Positions 1 through 6,378 of a DNA stretch of 8,141 nt are shown in pieces. A program made the translations under genes and the position numbers. Positions within the stretch are counted from its first letter, which is position 1, and every line of letters starts with the position of its first letter. This DNA is from an uncultured Methylobacillus sp. (GTDB lineage Bacteria; Pseudomonadota; Gammaproteobacteria; Burkholderiales; Methylophilaceae): positions 1 through 8,141 of the forward strand of contig CAMLDQ010000090.1 of NCBI GenBank assembly GCA_946478965.1, written 5' to 3'. A model generated the notes under the pieces. That model was given only the letters and a program-made list of their open reading frames with translations. It searched no databases and had not been told where the DNA came from.

Positions 1-2
1 GC

Positions 3-245
3 TTCGAAGGCTACGCCAACTGGATCGGCAGCAAAGGCAAGGACGAATTCGGCGGCCAGACTTCCCCTGAGGTGAATATCGACGCGCAGATCATGTACGA
101 CCTGAGCGGCCACCTGGGCGCCAAGCCAAACACCTTCAAGGTCGGCCTGGAATACCAATACTGGCGCAACAAGTTCGGGAATCCGCATAATATCCCCGGC
201 AGCACGGCAAAAACCCCGATGATCCGCGCGGAGTACCACTTTTGA
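3..245 (+). CDS. Tsx-like outer-membrane nucleoside channel, C-terminal 80 residues (5' end outside window)
   Basis: Partial gene: the open frame enters from the left edge and ends at TGA 243-245. The visible 80 residues alternate polar and hydrophobic positions in short strands (for example VNIDAQIMYDL, FKVGLEYQYW and MIRAEYHF). The last residue is phenylalanine, the usual C-terminal signal of outer-membrane beta-barrels recognised by the BAM machinery. The pattern of a YxYW strand, a loop rich in N, G and P, and a final RAEYHF strand resembles the Tsx family of nucleoside-specific channels, which let nucleosides diffuse across the outer membrane. A purine permease follows 108 bases downstream on the same strand and a purine deaminase after that, which fits a nucleoside/nucleobase role. 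I infer it belongs to the same salvage block. It could instead be another small porin; the N-terminal signal peptide and most of the barrel are not in view. Confidence 0.72.
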   Translation, partial: FEGYANWIGSKGKDEFGGQTSPEVNIDAQIMYDLSGHLGAKPNTFKVGLEYQYWRNKFGNPHNIPGSTAKTPMIRAEYHF

Positions 246-253
246 TTGATGCA

Positions 254-277
254 GGGGCGCGGCCTTCAGGCCGCCCC
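254..277 (+). terminator. GC-rich hairpin after the Tsx-like gene
   Basis: GGGGC (254-258) and GGCC (261-264) pair with GGCC (269-272) and GCCCC (273-277) around a TTCA loop, with a two-base GC bulge on the left arm. It starts 8 bases after the stop codon. No T-run follows, so it is not a classical intrinsic terminator. It may stabilise the upstream mRNA 3' end or act as a partial terminator, with the permease read by leakage or from its own promoter. Confidence 0.45.
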
Positions 278-353
278 CTAACCTGACCCGCAGCGGCATG
301 CCGGATAGCACCGGAAAAAGTAGTTCAGACAAAAATCCTATAACGGAGACACC

Positions 354-1706
354 ATGAACAACCTGCTATACCAAGTGGACGACCGTCCACCACCAATCAC
401 AACCGCCCTCCTCGCCGCCCAGCACATGCTGGCTGCCCTGGGCGGCATCATCGCCGTCCCGCTGGTGGTCGGCGCAGTCCTGAAACTTCCCGCCGACCAG
501 ATCGTAGCCCTGGTCAACGCCGCCCTCCTCGGCTCCGGCATCGTCACCACCATTCAATGCATCGGCGTGGGCAGGGTCGGCATCCGCCTGCCCTGCGTGA
601 TGGGCACGAGCTTCGCGTTCGTCGGCGCCGCCATCAGCGTGGGCCTGGAGCACGGCGTGCCTGGCATCCTCGGCTCCTCGCTCGCAGGCTCGGCGATCAT
701 GATCCTCGGCAGCTTCTTCATGCCGCAGATCCGCAAGCTGTTCCCGCACCAGGTGACGGCAGTCGTCGTCACCATGATCGGCTTGTCGCTGGTACCTGTC
801 GCAGTGGACTGGGCAGCCGGGGGCAAGAACGCAGGAGCGAGCTATGGCGACCCAACCAACCTCGGTATCGCCCTGTTCGTGCTGGCGACCGTGATCGCCC
901 TCGTACAATTCGGCAAAGGGATCATTTCCGCAGCCGCAGTGGTGATCGGCATCGTGATTGGCTATTGCGTCTGCCTGGGCCTTGGGCTGGTGAATTTTTC
1001 GGCCGTACAGAAAGCCGCGGTGTTCGCGGTTCCCCAGCCCCTGTACTTCGGCATGACCTTTCCGCTGAGCGGCATCCTGGCGATGGCGCTGGCGTATGTC
1101 GTCACCATCGTGGAAACCACCGGCACCTTCATGGCACTGGGTTCCGCCACCAACACCAAAATGAAAGGCAAGCTGCTGTGCCGTGGCGTGCTGTGCGACG
1201 GCCTGGGTTCGGCCTTCGTGTCCGTGCTGGGCGCGCCGCCGGTTTCGACCTTTGCGCAGAATGTCGGCGTGATCTCGCTGACCGGCGTGGCCAGCCGCTA
1301 TGTCGTTGCCTTGACCGGCGTATTCCTGGCTGCAGCCGGCCTGTTCCCGGTCCTCGGCGCGGTTGTCGTCACGATTCCGCAGCCAGTGCTGGGCGGCGCG
1401 GGCCTGATGATGTTCGCGATGATTATTGCGGCAGGCGTGCAGATGCTGTCCAACGTCGAACACGATAAGCGCACCGGCCTGCTGATCGCCGTGTCGGTCG
1501 GTTGCGGCCTGGCCGTATCGGTGCGGCCGGAATTGCTGTCAAAGCTGCCATCCTTCGTGCACGAGATCTTCGGCTCGGGAATCTCGACCGCCGCCATCGT
1601 CGCCGTGGTGCTGAACCTGGTACTGCCCGATCGTCCGGTAGCAGAACACGACGAGGACGAAGAAGATGATGTACCGCAGCCGATGCTGATCCCGAAAGTC
1701 GGCTAA
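354..1706 (+). CDS. NCS2 family purine permease (xanthine/urate type, PbuX/UacT-like)
   Basis: A 450-residue inner-membrane nucleobase:cation symporter-2 protein, expected to import a purine base with protons. Family marks: the QH pair in the first membrane segment (Q23, H24), VETTG with the essential glutamate at E254, an aspartate in GVLCDGLGS (D282), and the signature QNVGVISLTG starting at Q302-N303. Length and the run of hydrophobic segments fit the 14-helix UraA/XanQ fold. The residue four after E254 is threonine (T258), where E. coli XanQ has aspartate (D276); from memory this ETTGTF form is closer to the PbuX/UacT xanthine-urate branch, so xanthine or urate is the likeliest substrate. 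The start has a good ribosome site (GGAG 345-348, five bases before ATG). The C-terminus carries an acidic cluster at 431-439 that is not needed for the fold. It lies between a Tsx-like channel and an 8-oxoguanine deaminase. Exact substrate cannot be read from sequence; 8-oxoguanine is possible. Confidence 0.92.
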   Translation: MNNLLYQVDDRPPPITTALLAAQHMLAALGGIIAVPLVVGAVLKLPADQIVALVNAALLGSGIVTTIQCIGVGRVGIRLPCVMGTSFAFVGAAISVGLEHGVPGILGSSLAGSAIMILGSFFMPQIRKLFPHQVTAVVVTMIGLSLVPVAVDWAAGGKNAGASYGDPTNLGIALFVLATVIALVQFGKGIISAAAVVIGIVIGYCVCLGLGLVNFSAVQKAAVFAVPQPLYFGMTFPLSGILAMALAYVVTIVETTGTFMALGSATNTKMKGKLLCRGVLCDGLGSAFVSVLGAPPVSTFAQNVGVISLTGVASRYVVALTGVFLAAAGLFPVLGAVVVTIPQPVLGGAGLMMFAMIIAAGVQMLSNVEHDKRTGLLIAVSVGCGLAVSVRPELLSKLPSFVHEIFGSGISTAAIVAVVLNLVLPDRPVAEHDEDEEDDVPQPMLIPKVG

Positions 1707-1712
1707 ACTCCC

Positions 1713-1740
1713 CGGTCCTGCACCGCAGGTGCCGGGACCG
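1713..1740 (+). terminator. Stem-loop after the permease gene, possible attenuator or mRNA stabiliser
   Basis: CGGTCC (1713-1718) pairs with GGACCG (1735-1740) and, inside it, GCACC (1720-1724) pairs with GGTGC (1728-1732) around a GCA loop. One base on the left and two on the right are unpaired between the two stems. It starts six bases after the permease stop codon. The sequence after it (AACTTTCCCT) has only a short T stretch, so strong Rho-independent termination is unlikely. It may set the permease-to-deaminase expression ratio. Confidence 0.5.
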
Positions 1741-1752
1741 AACTTTCCCTGA

Positions 1753-1788
1753 CATTGTTTCCGCATTGCCCCGCGCATTGTTTCCGCA
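1753..1788 (+). repeat. Two exact 13-bp direct repeats (CATTGTTTCCGCA), 23-bp period
   Basis: CATTGTTTCCGCA occurs at 1753-1765 and again at 1776-1788. After one mismatch the match continues for two more bases (TG), giving 16 positions with 15 identities. The second copy ends 27 bases before the deaminase start codon. A 23-bp period is close to two helical turns, so two protein dimers could sit on the same DNA face. No promoter match could be placed convincingly against these repeats. A regulatory role is inference; a small tandem duplication is the alternative. Confidence 0.5.
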
Positions 1789-1815
1789 GTGTTTAATCAT
1801 TTCGAGAAGAACTGA

Positions 1816-3195
1816 ATGAGCAAAACTCTCCTGATCAAGAATGCGCGCGCAGTTGTCACAATGGACGAACAGCGCCGCGAAATCGACAACGGCGCTATTT
1901 ACGTGCGCGGCAACATGATCGAACAAGTCGGCCCCACCACCGACTTGCCGCAATCGGCAGATGAAGTGATCGACGCCTCCGGCCATGTGGTGATTCCCGG
2001 CCTGGTCAACACCCACCACCACATGTACCAAAGCCTGACGCGCGTCATTCCAACCGCGCAGAATGGTGAACTGTTCAACTGGCTGACCAACCTGTACCCG
2101 ATCTGGGCCAACCTGGATAGCGAAATGGTGCACGTGTCGACGCTGACCGCCATGTCGGAGCTGATCCTCTCAGGCTGCACCACCAGCAGCGACCACCTGT
2201 ACATCTACCCGAACGACTGCAGGCTCGATGACAGTATCGAAGCCGCCGCAAAAATCGGCATGCGCTTCCACGCCGCCCGCGGCTCAATGAGCGTAGGCCA
2301 GTCGAAAGGCGGCCTGCCGCCCGACTCCGTAGTCGAAGATGAAAAGGCGATCTTGCGCGACACCCAGCGCCTGATCGAGACTTACCACGACGTCGAGCGC
2401 CACGCCATGCAGCGCATTGTCGTGGCGCCCTGCTCCCCATTCTCCGTCTCGCGCGACCTGATGAAAGAAGCTGCCTCACTCGCGCGCAGCCATGGCGTGT
2501 CGCTCCATACGCACCTGGCCGAGAACGTGAACGACATCGCCTACAGCCGCGAGAAATTCAATATGACGCCGGCCGAATATGCCGAAGACTGCGGCTGGGT
2601 GGGCCATGACGTGTGGCACGCGCACTGCGTGCAACTCGATGATGACGGCGTCTACATGTTCGCGCAGACAGGCACGGGCGTTGCGCACTGCCCATGCTCC
2701 AACATGCGCCTTGCCTCCGGCATCGCGCCTATCCGCAAGATGGTCGACGCCGGAGTGCCTGTCGGCCTTGGCGTCGACGGCTCCGCCTCCAATGACGGTG
2801 CTCACATGCTGGGCGAGGTGCGCCAGGCAATGCTGCTGCAGCGCGTAGGCTTCGGCCCGGATGCCATGACTGCGCGCCAGGCTCTGGAACTGGCAACGCT
2901 TGGCGGCGCAAAAGTCCTGAACCGCGACGACATCGGCGCCCTCAAGACCGGCATGTCGGCCGACATCGTGATGTTCAAGCTGGACCAGATCGGTTTCGCC
3001 GGCGCCTTGCACGATCCGGTCGCGGCCCTGGTCTTCTGCACACCGGCCAACGTCAACTACAGCATCATCAACGGAAAGACAGTAGTGAAAGATGGCATCC
3101 TGCAGACCATCGATTTGCCGCTGGTGATCGAACGCCACAACCAACTGGCAACCAAGCTGGCACTGGCGTCGGGCAGGCAGTTGGCGAAGGCGTAG
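1816..3195 (+). CDS. 8-oxoguanine deaminase (amidohydrolase superfamily)
   Basis: A 459-residue cytosolic metal-dependent hydrolase of the amidohydrolase superfamily, cog0402-type branch. Metal and catalytic residues are all present: the first HxH (H67 and H69 in NTHHHM, with H68 between them), HLAE (H233 and the proton-shuttling E236), the HAHC histidine (H270), and the strand-8 aspartate in GVDGSASND (D321). The N-terminal IKNARAVVTMD and C-terminal GALKTGMSADIVMF stretches form the small beta-sandwich typical of the family. Overall it matches my memory of Pseudomonas aeruginosa Pa0142, which deaminates 8-oxoguanine to urate. Close relatives are often mislabelled as hydroxyatrazine ethylaminohydrolase (AtzB), and guanine or isocytosine deamination are alternatives. 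The ATG is preceded by a modest GAGAAGA at 1804-1810. The gene follows a purine permease by 109 bases, and the product, urate, is a plausible substrate or partner of that permease, which supports the purine role. Confidence 0.86.
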   Translation: MSKTLLIKNARAVVTMDEQRREIDNGAIYVRGNMIEQVGPTTDLPQSADEVIDASGHVVIPGLVNTHHHMYQSLTRVIPTAQNGELFNWLTNLYPIWANLDSEMVHVSTLTAMSELILSGCTTSSDHLYIYPNDCRLDDSIEAAAKIGMRFHAARGSMSVGQSKGGLPPDSVVEDEKAILRDTQRLIETYHDVERHAMQRIVVAPCSPFSVSRDLMKEAASLARSHGVSLHTHLAENVNDIAYSREKFNMTPAEYAEDCGWVGHDVWHAHCVQLDDDGVYMFAQTGTGVAHCPCSNMRLASGIAPIRKMVDAGVPVGLGVDGSASNDGAHMLGEVRQAMLLQRVGFGPDAMTARQALELATLGGAKVLNRDDIGALKTGMSADIVMFKLDQIGFAGALHDPVAALVFCTPANVNYSIINGKTVVKDGILQTIDLPLVIERHNQLATKLALASGRQLAKA

Positions 3196-3226
3196 CGGAT
3201 GTAAGGAATCCCTATACAACTACAAA

Positions 3227-3245
3227 CAAGTGGCAAATGCACTTG
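3227..3245. repeat. Inverted repeat CAAGTG-N7-CACTTG upstream of the sensor kinase
   Basis: CAAGTG (3227-3232) is mirrored by CACTTG (3240-3245) across seven bases. It lies between the deaminase stop codon and the kinase start codon, 75 bases before the latter. It could be an operator half-site pair or a weak hairpin ending the deaminase transcript, but no T-run follows. The remainder of the 124-base gap shows no convincing promoter. Confidence 0.3.
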
Positions 3246-3319
3246 CCCCTCCTGGTTTGCTTGCGTAAAGTGACGGCGGCTCGATTGGGGCGTGATTTTT
3301 TGATGGCTACTGGGTAGAA

Positions 3320-6300
3320 ATGATAAGGATTTTGGTTTTTATTGTAGGTATTGTATTCAGCGATTACTCCGCCGCTATACCCATCGAGCGCAAAATCTAT
3401 CAGCTTCAACATGAAAACTGGAAAGCAAAAGATGGCGCTCCAGCATCCATTTCTACAATCGCACAAACTGATGACGGTTACCTGTGGCTGGGAACAAGTG
3501 CGGGCCTGTACCGGTTTGATGGCGTCAACTTCGAGCTATATCAGCCTCGGAATGGCAAGTTCCTTCAGGGCTCTGTCTACTTTATAAAGACTCAGCCTGG
3601 CGTCGGCCTGTGGATTGGATGGCGACTGGGAGGTATTAGTCTCCTGCGTGACGGTGTCGTAACGAATTACGGCAACGAGGCAGGCGTGAGCGAAGGGAGC
3701 TGGTGGGGCTTTGATTTCGACCGGCAAGGAAATGTTTGGGCTGCAGGTGTCGACGGACTCCTTCGCTTCGACGGAAAGAAATGGCATCGTATCGGCATAC
3801 GGGATGGCTTTACCGCTCGCAAAGCATCGGCTGTTTTCGTCGACAAATCAGGCACAGTCGCCGCTTTCAGCGATCAAGGACTTTTTCTAAAGGCGGCAGA
3901 CAGGCAAGTCTTTGCCCCACCATTAGGCAAAACGGACGTCCGGCAGCCGCCGCAGCAGGACTCAGAGGGGCGGATCTATTTCATGGAGGAGTCCAGCATC
4001 CGCATTATCAATGGTCTTACGCGCTACGAGCGGGCAGACAACGCCCCGATCTTCAAGGGCAAGCCAGGCCAGTCGCAAAGTATGCTCGTCGACCGTTCCG
4101 GTGGATTATGGTATGAAACGCTCGCCGGACTGCATCGCACATCCGCAAGCCAGCCTCGATCGGTTGAAACCTTTAATAGCAAGGATGGACTATCTGCAGA
4201 CACCATTACATGTTTTCTCGAGGACCGTGAAGGAAATGTTTGGGTGGCGACACAAGATGGACTTGACAGGTTCAGGCAGGTGGATGTCAACCGGGTCGTT
4301 CCTTCGGACAAATCCTATTCTCTTGGTCAAGGCAGCCTGTTAGCAGGCAGTGAAAACCTGATGACCGTTGCGGTTCCTGGTACCGACGGAGCGTGGCTTG
4401 CACTGACACCTGATGGATCCCTACAGAATCGTGCCTGGCTAGCTCGACATCCGCGGGGTCGGACTCAGGCAACCGCCATCGGAAATGATGGAGCGATACT
4501 CGTCGCGGATAGTCGTGCCCTGTATAAATTCAAAGATGGTGCGGAGACAAAAATTCCCTGGCCCGAAGACATGGGGCCTGTCCATTTGGTTCGTGCAATC
4601 ATACAAGGACCTGATGGCGTGATCTGGATCTCGATTGTTGGCGGAGGAGTGCTTCAGTACCATCAAGGTCAATGGGCCCGCAATATTGCTCTGCCGAAGA
4701 ATGGAACGCAGGCAGCGATGTCAATGCTGTCCGATAGCAAAGGGCGGCTCTGGCTTGGGTACGCAGACAACAAAATAGTCTTGCTGGAGAACGGAAAGGT
4801 TCAAACGTTCTCAGCTGCTCAAGGAGGAAACTTAGGTCGCATTGCAGTTATCTATGAAGCAGCTGGAAATATCATTGCAGGTGGCGAAAAGGGATTGGCC
4901 ATCTATCGAAATCAGCAGTTCCATCCGTGGGCAATAGAGGGGAACAAGTTCGTCAATGCTTCGTCCATGATTCTATCCAGGAATGGCGATTTGTGGGTTA
5001 ATTCTGCCGCAGGAACCGTTTGGATTCCATCTTCGTTGCAGAAAATCGCAAATGGGAGCGAACTTACACATTCACAGTTTCGCGTACTGGATGCCACAGA
5101 TGGAAGAACCGGCTCTGCGAATCTTCTGCATGACTTTTCCGTGGCCGAAGCCGGCGACGGAAAAATTTGGATAGCGAGCGATAGTGGGGTTTCTTGGGTT
5201 GATCCAAGCCATCTTCTGAAGGTGCCAACACCACCATCGGCAGTCGTAGATGCGCTCATTGCAGACGATCAGAATTTCAGGTCTCCGCGGGATGTGAAAT
5301 TGCGACCGAATTCACACGCCATCCAGATTAACTACTCCAGTTCACTACTTGGAACACCTGAGCGAATGCGCTTTAAGTACCAACTGGAAGGCTACGACAA
5401 GGATTGGCAGGACGCTGGCCCACGTCGCCAGGCGTTCTACACGGGGGTGCCGCCTGGGCGATATCGTTTCCGAGTTATCGCTTCAAATAGCGACGGACCG
5501 TGGAGCGATGAGGGGCGCGACGTATATGTCACGCTAGAGCCAGCCTATTACCAGACGTGGTGGTTCCGCGTGTTGGCAGCAACTCTGGTCATATCGCTTA
5601 TCGGGTGGGGACTGCAACTACGGATGCGCCGGAACGCAAAGTTGTTTAGAGTTCAGATGGATGCTCGGCACGGCGAACGAGAGCGGATAGCAAGGGAAAT
5701 GCATGACACCCTGCTGCAGGGGATGCAAGCGTTAATACTGGGTGTTGACAACGCGGCCAGGCGCCTTTCTGTTGATGATCCCGCCCGCGAAAGGCTCGAT
5801 CGCATTCTTGAGACGGCGGAGGCTGTCCTTACAGAGGGCCGTGAACAGGTTTTTGATTTGCGCGGTAGTGATTGCTCAGACATCGGCGCTTTTGCGCTCA
5901 TTGAAAGAGACGGCATCATGTTGGCCAGGGAGGCAAATCTCAAATTCGTTTGTCATGAACTGGGAAAAAAGCGGGACTTGTTGCCTGGGACGAGCCACGA
6001 GATTTATCGCATTGCGATGGAGTCGATGACAAACACAGTAAGGCATGCCCAGGCGCGCACGCTCATGGTCTCAATCCGCTATAACTATTTTTCTCTGCAA
6101 CTCGAAATCCGGGACGATGGAATTGGAATTTCTCCGGAGGTGTTAGCATCAAGAGGCGTACCTGGGCATTTTGGAATTCCTGGATTATTTGAGCGGGCAG
6201 CTAAGCTGGATGCCAATCTGCAAATAGACTCCCAGGTTTCGGTAGGAACATCTGTCAAACTAAGGGTCCCAGCTCAAGTCGCCTATCTTCGCAAATCGTT

Positions 6301-6325
6301 TATGCCTTTTGTTTGGTCACGCTAG
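3320..6325 (+). CDS. Reg_prop beta-propeller / Y_Y_Y sensor histidine kinase (HisKA_3)
   Basis: A 1001-residue inner-membrane sensor kinase with a large periplasmic domain. In order: hydrophobic signal region (1-19, likely cleavage or anchor near SAA); propeller repeats of the form DGYLWLGTSAGLYRFDG (about 52-68, 134-152, 305-318, 433-447, 475-490, 556-570, 613-628); Y_Y_Y domain (about 668-738, with KYQLEGYDKDW and GRYRFRV); one membrane helix (748-767); HisKA_3 domain with phosphoacceptor H795 in REMHDTLLQG, whose D796-xxx-Q800 matches the DxxxQ phosphatase motif of NarX/DesK-type kinases; HATPase with N-box E901/N905, G1 box DDGIGI (D933) and GHFGIPGLFERA near 949-960. No receiver or DNA-binding domain follows, so it needs a separate partner, presumably a NarL/LuxR-type regulator, and none is adjacent. 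ATG 3320 is the first start after an in-frame TGA at 3293; its ribosome site is weak. The ligand is unknown. The gene is clearly more AT-rich than its left neighbours. Confidence 0.93.
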   Translation: MIRILVFIVGIVFSDYSAAIPIERKIYQLQHENWKAKDGAPASISTIAQTDDGYLWLGTSAGLYRFDGVNFELYQPRNGKFLQGSVYFIKTQPGVGLWIGWRLGGISLLRDGVVTNYGNEAGVSEGSWWGFDFDRQGNVWAAGVDGLLRFDGKKWHRIGIRDGFTARKASAVFVDKSGTVAAFSDQGLFLKAADRQVFAPPLGKTDVRQPPQQDSEGRIYFMEESSIRIINGLTRYERADNAPIFKGKPGQSQSMLVDRSGGLWYETLAGLHRTSASQPRSVETFNSKDGLSADTITCFLEDREGNVWVATQDGLDRFRQVDVNRVVPSDKSYSLGQGSLLAGSENLMTVAVPGTDGAWLALTPDGSLQNRAWLARHPRGRTQATAIGNDGAILVADSRALYKFKDGAETKIPWPEDMGPVHLVRAIIQGPDGVIWISIVGGGVLQYHQGQWARNIALPKNGTQAAMSMLSDSKGRLWLGYADNKIVLLENGKVQTFSAAQGGNLGRIAVIYEAAGNIIAGGEKGLAIYRNQQFHPWAIEGNKFVNASSMILSRNGDLWVNSAAGTVWIPSSLQKIANGSELTHSQFRVLDATDGRTGSANLLHDFSVAEAGDGKIWIASDSGVSWVDPSHLLKVPTPPSAVVDALIADDQNFRSPRDVKLRPNSHAIQINYSSSLLGTPERMRFKYQLEGYDKDWQDAGPRRQAFYTGVPPGRYRFRVIASNSDGPWSDEGRDVYVTLEPAYYQTWWFRVLAATLVISLIGWGLQLRMRRNAKLFRVQMDARHGERERIAREMHDTLLQGMQALILGVDNAARRLSVDDPARERLDRILETAEAVLTEGREQVFDLRGSDCSDIGAFALIERDGIMLAREANLKFVCHELGKKRDLLPGTSHEIYRIAMESMTNTVRHAQARTLMVSIRYNYFSLQLEIRDDGIGISPEVLASRGVPGHFGIPGLFERAAKLDANLQIDSQVSVGTSVKLRVPAQVAYLRKSFMPFVWSR

Positions 6326-6378
6326 AAGCGCAGCATCAGGGTGGACGAGAGGATACGTACGTCCAAGTCAATCACGGA

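Noticed and set aside
294..303. Perfect 10-base palindrome CGGCATGCCG upstream of the permease
   Set aside because: Too short to be unexpected in GC-rich DNA and not placed relative to any promoter that I could identify.
340..345. TATAAC as a possible -10 box for the permease
   Set aside because: No -35 match at a suitable distance, and it abuts the ribosome site, leaving almost no 5' leader.
366..1463. Long minus-strand open frame (365 codons) opposite the permease gene
   Set aside because: It is rich in His, Gln, Gly and Arg with no recognisable fold, as expected from the complement of a GC-rich membrane-protein gene. The plus-strand permease has clear family motifs across the same bases.
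557..1468. Plus-strand open frame of 303 codons overlapping the permease
   Set aside because: Arg- and Pro-rich translation without motifs; a frame shadow of the NCS2 gene.
2476..3219. Minus-strand open frame of 247 codons opposite the deaminase
   Set aside because: It covers the region where the plus strand encodes the catalytic HLAE, HAHC and GVDGS motifs; its own translation shows no family features and no ribosome site was noted.
6343..6364. GGACG/CGTCC pairing as a terminator for the kinase
   Set aside because: Only five base pairs with a 12-base loop and no T-run; not enough to support a terminator.
3196..6378. Kinase region as a mobile element with flanking repeats
   Set aside because: No transposase or integrase, and no matching direct or inverted repeats were found between the two flanks by eye.
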